The translations under genes were made by a program, and so were the position numbers. Source: Thermohalobaculum sp039184865 (GTDB lineage Bacteria > Pseudomonadota > Alphaproteobacteria > Rhodobacterales > Rhodobacteraceae). Taken from it: 64,000 bases of DNA. Positions 24,557-32,907 of the stretch are shown here, piece after piece (the stretch's first letter is position 1; each line of letters starts with the position of its first letter). The DNA is taken from assembly GCA_039184865.1 (NCBI GenBank), contig JBCDAV010000001.1, forward strand, positions 62,001 to 126,000. Reading direction: 5' to 3'. The notes below the pieces were generated by a model. It made no database searches. It saw nothing but the letters and a program-made list of their open reading frames with translations, and had not been told where the DNA came from.

Positions 24557-26665
24557 ATGGTTAGAAAGTCTATCGTGGCCGCGACAGCGGCTGTCTGCAC
24601 GACATCCGTGCTTGCACAAACGTCGGGCGATGAGGGCTTCGTCGTGGACGAGATCATCGTCGAGGGCGAGCTGCAGGATCGTACTCTGCAAGAAACGCAA
24701 ACCAGCGTGACCGTTGTCACCGGTGAAGAGCTTGAGCGGCGCAGCGACACCAGCCTGCGCTCCGTTGCGGAGCGCACCGCAGGCGTCAGCACGAGCTCAC
24801 GCGGCATTGGCTTTGTCATTCGCGGTTTCGACGAACGCGGCGTCGATCAGAACGGCCCATCGGCGCCCGCGATCACGACCAGCGTCGATGGCGTGCGGAT
24901 AACCGACTTCGGCCGCATCAATACGACCTTCCTGTCGACCTGGGATCTCGAGCAGGTCGAGTTCCTGCGCGGCCCGCAGTCCACGCAGACCGGGCGCAAC
25001 GCGCTTGCCGGTGCCGTCGTCGTGCGCTCGAGAGACCCGAGCTTCGACGAGGAATTCAAGCTGCGCACGGTGGCCGGGAACTTCGGAACCTTCCAGGCCG
25101 CCGTCGCCGCGAACTATCCGATCATCGAAGACACGCTCGCGGCGCGTTTCTCGGCCGAGCTGAACACCACGAACGGCTTCATCACCAACATCACGACCGG
25201 CGCGAATGACGAGGGCGGCACCGAGAACATGACGTTGCGCGGTTCCCTCCGATTCGAGCCGACTGAGGATTTCTCGGCGGTCCTCAAGCTGAGCTACATC
25301 GACGGCACCGACGGTTTCGCGTCGAGCTTCTCCCAGTTCGAGCCGAGCCGCATCGTGGATACCAACGAGATCACCGAGGACGATTTCGAGTACCGCACTG
25401 CGAACCTGCGGCTCACCTATGACTTTAGTGATGAACTGACGCTTGAGACCGAGACGGTCTACTCGAACCGACAGTTCGTCTTCCGCGGCGACTTCGATAG
25501 TGGTCCGCAGGCGCTGGCCTTCGCGGTTGATGCCGACCGGGACAGTTCGTTCTCGCAGGAGGTTCGCCTGAACTACGAGGACGAGCGGTTCAGCGGTGTG
25601 TTCGGCGCGTTTTATAATCAGACGCGCGGCAGCAGCACGACCGGCGGAGTTGTCCTGTCGACGTTCATCGCACCGCCGCAGTTCGTGCCGTTTCTGCAAC
25701 CGAATTCGTCGATCGACACCGAGGCGTTCTCGACACTCCAGTCGCAGAACTTTGCGTTGTTTGGCGAGGTCGAGGCCGAGGTGTTCGGCGGGCTCAGCCT
25801 GATCGTCGGCGGTCGCTATGACCGCGAGCGGCAGACCTCGTCGAACATCAGCATGGCGAGCACCAATGATCCGCTCGTGCAATCTCTGCTGCCGGCGAAC
25901 GAGATCACGCCCACGGATACGCTGTTCCAGGCCTTCCTGCCGAAAGCCGGTGTCGTCTACGACTTCACCGACGACGTGAGCCTCGGCTTCACATTCCAGC
26001 GCGGCTACCGAGCCGGTGGCGCTGCGTTTAGCGTCGTGCGCGGCGAGCAGTTCGAATTCGACCCGGAGTTTTCCAACAACTACGAATTGTCGTTCCGCTC
26101 GCAGTGGTTCGACGATCGTCTGACCGTCAACGCCAACGCCTATTACGTGACCTATCGCGACCAGCAGGTGGTGATCCCGCTCAGCAACCAGCCTCTCGAT
26201 GTGCAGACCGTCAACGCCGGTGAGTCGCAGAGTTTCGGCGGCGAGCTGGAGGTCCGGGCGCGGCCGATCGATGAACTCGAACTCTACGGCTCGCTTGGAT
26301 ACAACGAGACCGAATTCACCGACTTCGTCTCGGACGGCATCCAGCTTGCCGGGAACGAGTTCCGCAGCGCGCCGAGATTCACCGGCGGGGTCGGCGGGAC
26401 CTATTTCTTCGACAACGGACTGTTCCTCGGCGCCGATGCCTCCTACACGTCGGCGTCGTTCCGCGACGCCTTCAACGATCCGGCATTGCGGTCGGACTCG
26501 CGGTTCCTGCTGAACCTGCGTGGCGGCTTCGAGATCGAGAACTTCACCGTGACGGCATTCGTCAACAATGTCACGGACGTCACCTATGCCGAGGAACGCG
26601 ACCCGGGATCGGTGACGCTCGGCGCGCCGCTGACCTTCGGCGCCATCGGGCAGGTCGAATTCTAG
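24557..26665 (+). CDS. TonB-dependent outer-membrane receptor
   Basis: A 702-residue TonB-dependent receptor. A signal peptide (about 1-20, ending VLAQ) is followed by a TonB-box-like stretch VVDEIIVEGEL, a plug domain (about 45-165: TSVTVVTGEELERR, VFLRGPQSTQTGRNALAG-type motif) and a 22-strand barrel ending in the aromatic FGAIGQVEF. Signals for siderophore or cobalamin specificity cannot be read from sequence. It has no N-terminal STN signalling domain, unlike the second receptor in this window. GGGGG precedes the ATG. It stands alone; the next gene is 155 bases downstream. Confidence 0.93.
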   Translation: MVRKSIVAATAAVCTTSVLAQTSGDEGFVVDEIIVEGELQDRTLQETQTSVTVVTGEELERRSDTSLRSVAERTAGVSTSSRGIGFVIRGFDERGVDQNGPSAPAITTSVDGVRITDFGRINTTFLSTWDLEQVEFLRGPQSTQTGRNALAGAVVVRSRDPSFDEEFKLRTVAGNFGTFQAAVAANYPIIEDTLAARFSAELNTTNGFITNITTGANDEGGTENMTLRGSLRFEPTEDFSAVLKLSYIDGTDGFASSFSQFEPSRIVDTNEITEDDFEYRTANLRLTYDFSDELTLETETVYSNRQFVFRGDFDSGPQALAFAVDADRDSSFSQEVRLNYEDERFSGVFGAFYNQTRGSSTTGGVVLSTFIAPPQFVPFLQPNSSIDTEAFSTLQSQNFALFGEVEAEVFGGLSLIVGGRYDRERQTSSNISMASTNDPLVQSLLPANEITPTDTLFQAFLPKAGVVYDFTDDVSLGFTFQRGYRAGGAAFSVVRGEQFEFDPEFSNNYELSFRSQWFDDRLTVNANAYYVTYRDQQVVIPLSNQPLDVQTVNAGESQSFGGELEVRARPIDELELYGSLGYNETEFTDFVSDGIQLAGNEFRSAPRFTGGVGGTYFFDNGLFLGADASYTSASFRDAFNDPALRSDSRFLLNLRGGFEIENFTVTAFVNNVTDVTYAEERDPGSVTLGAPLTFGAIGQVEF

Positions 26666-26820
26666 ACCGGAAGTTGAGCGCTCCCGGCGGGCGGCAGGTG
26701 CCGCTCGCCGGGCTGCAATCGAATTGTCTTTACAGCGCGATCAACCTTAGGCAGTAGTCCGCCCACGAACGATCATAGCCAGCATACGCGAGCTGATTCC
26801 ACTCAGAACGGGGGCTCGCC

Positions 26821-29800
26821 ATGGGGCGCATTTCTTCACGTACGATTCAGGGTGTCTTGCTGGGCGATCAGCGGACGGATCAGGTTCTGCTGCTGCAGGA
26901 TCTGAACGGCGACGGCGACAGCCGGGACGCGGGCGAAATCACGGTCTTCTTCGACGAGACGAATGCCGCCGGGCTGACAACGCCGACCAACAACGTCTTC
27001 AACGTGCACCAGGCATCGGACAAGTCTGTCTATGTCGGCGACGGCATCAGCGACGCGGTCTACCGCCTGCAGGATCTCAACAACGACGGCGACGCGAACG
27101 ATGCCGACGAGGCGAAGGTCTGGTTCTCCACTGCAAACGCGGGCGGCCTGACCCTGCCGACGCCGAACGGCGTTCACGAGGGCGGCGACGGCGCGATCTA
27201 CGTCGCCAACGCGGGCACCGGCTCGTTGCCGGCCGACGCGGTTTACCGGACCGAAGATCTGAACGGCGACGGTGATGCCGAGGATGTGGGCGAGGCGACA
27301 TTGTGGCTGGATCTGGCGTCGATCGTTCCGACCTCATCGGCCTTTGACATCGTCTTCTTTGGCGATGTTGCCTACGTGAACGACACCGCAGGCGCCGAGG
27401 ACAACGTCGTGCTGCGCATCGAGGATGTCGACGGCAGCGGCGCGATCACCGCCGACGAGGTCACCGTTTTCCTGAGCGAGAACAATCCCTTCGGCGCTCC
27501 GGTCGGCTTCGCCAATGCGGTGGCGCCCGACGGCGCGCTGCTCACCCTGACCGATATCGCCAATCCGGGACCGGCGGTGATCTACCGGCTCGAGGATCTG
27601 GACGGCTCGGGCAGCATCGACGCCGCCGACGAAGCGGTCGAGATCTGGAACGCCACGACGCTGGACGTTGCCTTCCAGACCTTCGTCGCGTTCTCGCTGG
27701 CCGCCGACGAGGACGGCACGCTCTCGCTGACCTCGGATGACAGCGTGATCACGCTGACCGACGTGAACGGAGATGGCGACTACCTGGACGACGGCGAGAC
27801 GGTGATCGCCGCCTCGGAGGACTTCGGCGACCCGATCGACCGGCCGCGCGCACTGGCGTTCTACGAGGGCGCACCGCAGCCCGTTGCAAGCCTGGTCGGC
27901 ACGGGCAACCAGTTCTCGGCCTTTCTCGATACCGACACCAACACGCTCTACACGACCGGTGCGAACTTCTTCGGGCAGCTCGGCAACGGTGCGCAGGGCT
28001 TCAATATCGAGCAGCCGCGTGCTGTGACCCTGCCGGAGGGCTTTGATGAGACCATCACCTCGGTCGCGGTCGGCCAGCTTCATTCGACCTTCCTGACGGA
28101 TGCCGGCGACGTCTATGCCTGGGGCTTCAACAACAATGGCTCGCTCGGGCTCGGCGACGAGGAAAACCGCCCGGTGCCGGAGAAGGTCACCGCTCTGGAC
28201 GACGTCAATGTCGTCGCGGTCGAGACCGGGAACGGTGTCTCCTATGCGATCACCGACACCGGTGCGCTCTACGGCTGGGGTTTCAACACCAACGGTCAGC
28301 TCGGCCTCGGCGACCGCGACGAGCGGCTGGTGCCGACCCTGGTCGAGGCGCTGTCGGACGAGACCGTCGTGAGCGTGTCGAGCGGCACGTCCTACACGCT
28401 GGCCCTGACCGCCGACGGACAGGTCTATGGGTTCGGCACGAACCGGGACGGGCAGCTTGGCTCGCCGGACGGGCTGGAGGACGATGGCTCGACCATGACC
28501 CGCGTGCTCTCGCCGGTGCTGGCCGAAGGCCTGCCGAGCGATATTGTCGCGATCACGGCGGACACCAACACGTCCTATGCCGTGACCTCGGACGGCCGCG
28601 TCTTCGGCTGGGGCGAGTCGCGCTTCGGACAATTGCTGCAGGGCGCGGATCAGGGTGATGGCACGTTCGATCCCGATACCACGGACGTGCTGGTGCCGAT
28701 CGAGTTGACGGCACTGCCGCCCGGCGTCATCGACGTGAAGGGCGGCGCGCGCTGGGGCGCGGCCCTGACCGAGGAGGGCGATGTCTGGCTCTGGGGACCG
28801 AACGACGAGGGTCCGACGGGTGGTCTGGACGGCGATCCTGCGGCCGAGAGCGATTTTAGCTTCTTCCCGGTCAAGATCGCCGAACTGGACGACCCGAACA
28901 TCGTCGAGATCCAGACGGGCCCGAATGCCATCGTCGCCCGTGCGGACGATGGCAGCATCTTCACCTGGGGCATAAACGGCGACGGGCGGCTCGGCTTCGA
29001 CAGCAACGGCGAGACCGTCTACTTCCCGCAGGAGATAGAGCTCGAGGCCGATATCGCTCCGTGGCTGGTCTCGGCCGATCCGGCCGACAACGGTCGCGAC
29101 ATCTCGAACGACACGAGCATCACGCTCAATTTCACCGAGCCGGTCTTCGCCGGTGAGGGCGCGATCCGGCTGGTCAATCGCGACTCGGGGGAGGTGACCG
29201 AGATCGACGTCGACAACCATCTCCTGGTCGACTTCGACGGCGCGACCGTGACCGTTACGCCGCCGGAGCACCTGGTTGCCGATGCACGCTACGCCGTGGA
29301 AATCGATGCAGGTGCGTTCGTCGGAGCGGACGGGGACAGCTATGCCGGGATCGACGTGGGCGATACCAGCACCTTCAACTTTACCTTCTCCGAGATTGCC
29401 GCGGCCTCGCCGGACGATCTGCGCGGCACGTTCCGGGCCGACCTGATCCGGGGCGGCGCGGATGACGACCACATCAGCGGTAAGTTCGGCGACGATATCC
29501 TGTCGGGCGCTGGCGGCGATGACGGACTGCACGGCGGCTTCGGTGACGATCACCTGCTCGGCGGTGCGGGCAACGACGATCTGCGGGGCGGCTTTGGCCG
29601 GGACCATCTCGAAGGCGGCGAGGGCGACGACCATCTGCGCGGCGGTTTCGGACGTGACCGGCTCGACGGCGGCGCAGGCAATGACGAGATGCGCGGCGGG
29701 TTCGGCCAGGATACCTTCGTCTTCAACGGCGGGCACGACGAGATTGTCGACTTCGATGCCGGCGGTGGCTGGTGGTTCTGGCGCCGACCGGGCGAAACCA

Positions 29801-29961
29801 TCGAGATTTCGATCGAGGGCGTCACGACGTTCGCCGATATCGAAGCCGCTGCCTCTCAGGATGGGCACGATCTGGTTCTGTCCTTCTCCGATGAGGACAG
29901 TCTCACGCTCAACCGAACGCGGCTGAGCGAGCTTGACGAAAGCCACTTCGATTTCGTCTGA
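26821..29961 (+). CDS. Large RTX protein with calcium-loop repeats, RCC1 propeller and Ig-like domain
   Basis: A 1046-residue acidic protein, probably exported by a type I secretion system. Residues about 20-350 carry six D-x-N/D-G-D/S-G loops (about 26, 84, 145, 200, 257, 312) spaced 55-61 residues apart, suggesting a six-unit propeller with calcium loops. Residues about 360-740 hold RCC1-type repeats (YAWGFNNNGSLGLGD, YGWGFNTNGQLGLGD). An Ig-like Big_5 domain follows (about 750-855: PADNGRDISNDTSITLNFTEPV), then RTX nonapeptides GGxGxDxL (about 877-967) and a typical post-RTX tail. No Sec signal is present and no type I exporter genes are near. It is likely a surface or secreted adhesin or enzyme; its function is unknown. 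Confidence 0.85.
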   Translation: MGRISSRTIQGVLLGDQRTDQVLLLQDLNGDGDSRDAGEITVFFDETNAAGLTTPTNNVFNVHQASDKSVYVGDGISDAVYRLQDLNNDGDANDADEAKVWFSTANAGGLTLPTPNGVHEGGDGAIYVANAGTGSLPADAVYRTEDLNGDGDAEDVGEATLWLDLASIVPTSSAFDIVFFGDVAYVNDTAGAEDNVVLRIEDVDGSGAITADEVTVFLSENNPFGAPVGFANAVAPDGALLTLTDIANPGPAVIYRLEDLDGSGSIDAADEAVEIWNATTLDVAFQTFVAFSLAADEDGTLSLTSDDSVITLTDVNGDGDYLDDGETVIAASEDFGDPIDRPRALAFYEGAPQPVASLVGTGNQFSAFLDTDTNTLYTTGANFFGQLGNGAQGFNIEQPRAVTLPEGFDETITSVAVGQLHSTFLTDAGDVYAWGFNNNGSLGLGDEENRPVPEKVTALDDVNVVAVETGNGVSYAITDTGALYGWGFNTNGQLGLGDRDERLVPTLVEALSDETVVSVSSGTSYTLALTADGQVYGFGTNRDGQLGSPDGLEDDGSTMTRVLSPVLAEGLPSDIVAITADTNTSYAVTSDGRVFGWGESRFGQLLQGADQGDGTFDPDTTDVLVPIELTALPPGVIDVKGGARWGAALTEEGDVWLWGPNDEGPTGGLDGDPAAESDFSFFPVKIAELDDPNIVEIQTGPNAIVARADDGSIFTWGINGDGRLGFDSNGETVYFPQEIELEADIAPWLVSADPADNGRDISNDTSITLNFTEPVFAGEGAIRLVNRDSGEVTEIDVDNHLLVDFDGATVTVTPPEHLVADARYAVEIDAGAFVGADGDSYAGIDVGDTSTFNFTFSEIAAASPDDLRGTFRADLIRGGADDDHISGKFGDDILSGAGGDDGLHGGFGDDHLLGGAGNDDLRGGFGRDHLEGGEGDDHLRGGFGRDRLDGGAGNDEMRGGFGQDTFVFNGGHDEIVDFDAGGGWWFWRRPGETIEISIEGVTTFADIEAAASQDGHDLVLSFSDEDSLTLNRTRLSELDESHFDFV
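26896..27798 (+). repeat. Six DxNGDG-type calcium-loop repeats in coding sequence
   Basis: Six copies of an L-x-D-L/V-N/D-G-D/S-G loop followed by a short acidic D/E-x-x-E segment and a beta strand recur about every 58 residues in the RTX protein. The loops resemble dockerin/EF-hand calcium loops, and the spacing fits propeller blades. Confidence 0.7.
29451..29720 (+). repeat. RTX nonapeptide repeat array
   Basis: About ten tandem nine-residue GGxGxDxLx or GGFGDDHL-type repeats near the protein C terminus. These fold as a calcium-bound parallel beta roll and normally accompany a C-terminal type I secretion signal. Confidence 0.9.
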
Positions 29962-30065
29962 CGTCGACTCCGGCGGGCGTAGTAGATTGCTTCGCCCGCC
30001 GATCCCCTGCGTGATCGGTGATCTGAACGGGTGAATTCGTCGGCACCTTGCGCTACCGGAGCGAC

Positions 30066-30917
30066 ATGAACGTCGTCCCCATCATGCTCGTGGTCTGCGC
30101 CCTGCTGGCGGCCACGACGCTGTTCGCAAAGCTGCTCGGAACCGGGCCGGACGGGCTCGGTCTTCACCCGCTGCAGATCAGCGCGGGGCGGTTCTTCTTC
30201 GCGTGGCTGGCCATCGCGTCCATTGCGGCGCTGCGGCCTCCGTCGCTCTCGGGCGCGAACTGGCGATGGCACTTTGCGCGTGCCTCCTGTGGCTGGGGTT
30301 CGGCGACCTGCCTGTTCGCAGCGGCGGGCGTTCTGCCGTTGGCGAGCGCCAACGCCCTGTCGTTTCTCAGCCCGCTCGTGGCGATGTTCCTGTCGATCTT
30401 CGTTCTCGGCGAGCGCGTCGGCGCGTGGCGCTGGTCGGCGGCGAGCATCGCGATGACCGGCGCGCTGATCCTGACGGCGCCGGGGACCGAGACCTTTCAG
30501 CCCGCAGCGCTGATCGCCATCGCGGCAGCGGTGTTCATGGGGATCGAGGCGATGTTCATAAAGCGGCTCAGCGACACCGAGCCGCCGGTGCGCATATTGC
30601 TGATCAACAACTCGATCGGAGTGGCACTGTCGGTCACGGCGGCGCTGTTCGTCTGGCAGTGGCCGAGCGAAACCGGCTGGGGATACCTCGCGGCGCTCGG
30701 CTTCACGATGATCAGCGCGCAGGCGTTGTTCATTCAGGCGATGAAACGCGCGGATGCCAGCCTGACCGTCCCGATGTTCTACACGATCCTGGTGTTCGCG
30801 GCGGTTTTCGACCTCGCCGTTTTCGGTATCATACCGACCTGGCAGGCGGTTGCAGGGGCCTGCCTGATCGTCGTCGGAGCGGTCGTGATCTCGCTTCGGG
30901 GTCGCACCGCAACATAA
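30066..30917 (+). CDS. EamA/DMT-family transporter
   Basis: A 283-residue inner-membrane protein with ten predicted helices in two EamA halves, as in drug/metabolite exporters. Typical stretches are LPLASANALSFLSPLVAMFLS at the first-half signature and SLTVPMFYTILVFAAVFD in the second. The ATG at 30066 (GGAG upstream) opens directly into a hydrophobic helix; a TTG 18 bases earlier is less likely. The last residues, VGAVVISLRGR, have a short match in the intergenic region near 32.64 kb. The substrate is unknown. Confidence 0.9.
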   Translation: MNVVPIMLVVCALLAATTLFAKLLGTGPDGLGLHPLQISAGRFFFAWLAIASIAALRPPSLSGANWRWHFARASCGWGSATCLFAAAGVLPLASANALSFLSPLVAMFLSIFVLGERVGAWRWSAASIAMTGALILTAPGTETFQPAALIAIAAAVFMGIEAMFIKRLSDTEPPVRILLINNSIGVALSVTAALFVWQWPSETGWGYLAALGFTMISAQALFIQAMKRADASLTVPMFYTILVFAAVFDLAVFGIIPTWQAVAGACLIVVGAVVISLRGRTAT

Positions 30918-30954
30918 TTCTTCGCATCTGCGTCATGAAGGACGCTCCTCGCAA

Positions 30955-30983
30955 TTGACAACCCTAAGGGTAAAGTGATCAAT
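30955..30983 (+). promoter_or_regulatory. Candidate porin promoter
   Basis: A perfect -35 hexamer TTGACA (30955-30960) is followed after 17 bases by ATCAAT (30978-30983), a weak -10. The spacer begins with the perfect palindrome ACCCT-A-AGGGT (30961-30971). A start near 30990 would fall in the second palindrome. Confidence 0.5.
30961..30971. promoter_or_regulatory. Palindrome in promoter spacer
   Basis: ACCCTAAGGGT is a perfect 11-base palindrome lying between the -35 and -10 elements of the candidate porin promoter, a position where a repressor could block RNA polymerase. Confidence 0.35.
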
Positions 30984-30985
30984 GC

Positions 30986-31000
30986 TGTTACATTGTAACA
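30986..31000. promoter_or_regulatory. Perfect 15-base operator-like palindrome
   Basis: TGTTACA-T-TGTAACA has seven-base perfect arms around one base. It overlaps the predicted transcription start of the porin gene and lies about 50 bases before its ATG, which favours a repressor operator. The regulator is not identifiable from the window. Confidence 0.5.
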
Positions 31001-31051
31001 ATGACACGACGATCACCAACCTACGACGTGATCGATCACGGGGGACTAAAC

Positions 31052-32302
31052 ATGCATCGAGTAACTTCGGCATCTATCTTTGCCTTGTCATTGGCCTTCG
31101 CAGCGGGTCCGTCCATGGCTGCGGAATGGGACGTACGCGTCGGTGGAGAATTCGTGTCGTACTTCGGCTACGCAAGTTCCGACGTCAGCACTGATCCGAG
31201 CGTGGACTTCGACGGCTTTGATGTGAAGAGCGACGTGACGATTGCCTTTTCGCCGGAGATCACGCTGGAAAACGGCCTGCAGTTTGGCGCCGTCGTTGAG
31301 CTTGATGGCCAAGAGGGCAATATCGGTGACAGCTTCCTGTTCATCGACTCCTCTGGCGGTACGGTCGAATTCGGTTCGCGCCCGTCCGCAGGCTACAACA
31401 TGTTCTACAGTGCTCCTGATGAATCCATCCTCGGAACGAATGATGGATCATCCGGCGACTTCATTCCGTTTGATGAAGAAGCAGGGTCGGCGCTGGTCGG
31501 CAATGACACAGGTCTGGGGACGCTCAACTCAACGTTCATCGAGAACGGAGCGAATGCGAACGATAATGCTGACCGCATAAACTACTACACTCCCAGGATC
31601 GCTGGTTTTCAACTCGGCGTGTCGTACGCGCGCGACCCGAACGCCTCCAGTAACGCGCAGGTCGATATCACCGCTGCCGGTGGGTTGCATGACCTGTTCG
31701 ACGTTGGTCTGAACTACGTTGCAGAGTTCGGGGACGTTGGGGTCGCGGTAGCCGGGCGATGGGGCATTGCCTCGTTGGAAGGCTCGGCGGCAGTCGCCGG
31801 TTCGTCCGGTCTTGTCGTTGACGGCACAGGGGCGACCGTCGTGCGCGCGACGACCGCGGATGTCCAGGCGACCGACACTGTCGTGCTTGCTCCAGTAGAC
31901 GCTGTCGCGGCAGGTCAGTCGAGCAACCCCACCATTCTAGGCTTTGGAGCGAACGTCAGCTACGGGGGGTTCACGATCGGTGGATCGTGGGCGGAACAGA
32001 ACGATACGGTTCTGTCTGACGGGCAAGCCTTTGACGTCGGGGTGAGTTATGCGACCGGTCCTTGGGCGGTGTCATTCACTTACCAGTATGGCCAGAATGT
32101 CGACGATGAACTTGCGAATGGCTCTGACGAGGAATTGCAGCAATTCGTCGCCGGTGTGACCTACGAGCTCGCCGAGGGCGTCGCCGTGGGCGGCTTCGCT
32201 GCGTATGTCGATTTCGATGAAGAGTTCTCGGATGACGGCACGGCTGGCGGTGATGACGTAGACGGTTTCATCATCGGCGGCGGCGTGGCTCTGGAGTTCT
32301 AG
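31052..32302 (+). CDS. Outer-membrane general porin
   Basis: A 416-residue trimeric-porin-type protein. The ATG at 31052 follows GGGGGA and opens a signal peptide MHRVTSASIFALSLAFAAGPSMA cleaved before AEWDVRVGGEF. The strand pattern, acidic loops and the terminal GGGVALEF aromatic anchor fit the alphaproteobacterial porin family (Porin_4/OmpC-like). Starting points farther upstream (31001) would translate the promoter region. It is monocistronic, with two palindromes in its promoter and a hairpin 49 bases after the stop. Confidence 0.9.
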   Translation: MHRVTSASIFALSLAFAAGPSMAAEWDVRVGGEFVSYFGYASSDVSTDPSVDFDGFDVKSDVTIAFSPEITLENGLQFGAVVELDGQEGNIGDSFLFIDSSGGTVEFGSRPSAGYNMFYSAPDESILGTNDGSSGDFIPFDEEAGSALVGNDTGLGTLNSTFIENGANANDNADRINYYTPRIAGFQLGVSYARDPNASSNAQVDITAAGGLHDLFDVGLNYVAEFGDVGVAVAGRWGIASLEGSAAVAGSSGLVVDGTGATVVRATTADVQATDTVVLAPVDAVAAGQSSNPTILGFGANVSYGGFTIGGSWAEQNDTVLSDGQAFDVGVSYATGPWAVSFTYQYGQNVDDELANGSDEELQQFVAGVTYELAEGVAVGGFAAYVDFDEEFSDDGTAGGDDVDGFIIGGGVALEF

Positions 32303-32350
32303 GGCCGCGGCGAGACGTCCAGACGAACATAGTCTGCACCTGATCGCGCG

Positions 32351-32372
32351 CGCATGGGCTTCGACCCATGCG
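32351..32372 (+). terminator. Strong hairpin downstream of porin
   Basis: CGCATGGG and CCCATGCG form a perfect eight-base stem around a six-base loop. It lies about 50 bases beyond the porin stop. No T-run follows, so it may be an RNA-stabilising 3' hairpin rather than a classical intrinsic terminator. Confidence 0.45.
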
Positions 32373-32622
32373 GAGCTTCCATCGAAGAGTCTCGTTGGGG
32401 GACGGCGACTGATCAGGTGTAAGACTATCGACTAAACAACACTAAAGTCAGTTTGTCCGATGATGGGGCAATCTGATTTCCTAGGGGCACGTCCAGCGTC
32501 AGGATAGCTCACTGGTTGTAAGCAGTCTTGCCTTGCAGCGGCGTCCCTTGGGAACTGTTCCAGAAAATCATAAGTCTAAACTGGCCGCATCGAGCGCGTT
32601 GACCGCCTACAGTCCTTACGCT

Positions 32623-32661
32623 GCAGCGGTCGTGATCTCGCTGCGCGGACGCTCGGCCTGA
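32623..32661 (+). pseudogene. Short fragment resembling the C terminus of the EamA gene
   Basis: In frame it reads AAVVISLRGRSA and a stop, nearly the same as the VGAVVISLRGRTAT end of the EamA transporter at 30.9 kb, with 17 identical consecutive bases (gcggtcgtgatctcgct). Upstream codons do not match. It may be the relic of a second transporter gene or a small duplication; chance is not excluded. Confidence 0.35.
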
Positions 32662-32907
32662 GCGGATTGGGCGCGTCACTCGGAAGACCCGGCCCGGCAA
32701 CGCGGGAGACGGTCGGAAACGTGGCTCGAAGCCAACTCGTTAGTTGACAAATTAGATCGACAATTGCGAGGGTCGGCGTCAACTGATCGGACGTCCGATG
32801 AGTGTAAACCCAGTGCAACGGCCGCTGGACAGCGGCAAATACGCAGCCAGGTAAAAGAAACCCAGCCTCGCGTCGACAGCACCAAATGCGACTGATGGAG
32901 GCGGGCA

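Larger units (their letters stand above)
32303..32907. other. Intergenic region with hairpin and gene remnant
   Basis: 605 bases between the porin and the ABC ATPase. It contains a perfect hairpin at 32351-32372, a short DMT-transporter-tail-like fragment at 32623-32661 and an isolated TTGACA at 32744-32749 without a clear -10. No intact gene is recognisable. Confidence 0.55.

Noticed and set aside
27334..29946. 870-codon minus-strand frame opposite the RTX gene
   Set aside because: An antisense shadow generated by GC-rich repeat codons; no recognisable domain.
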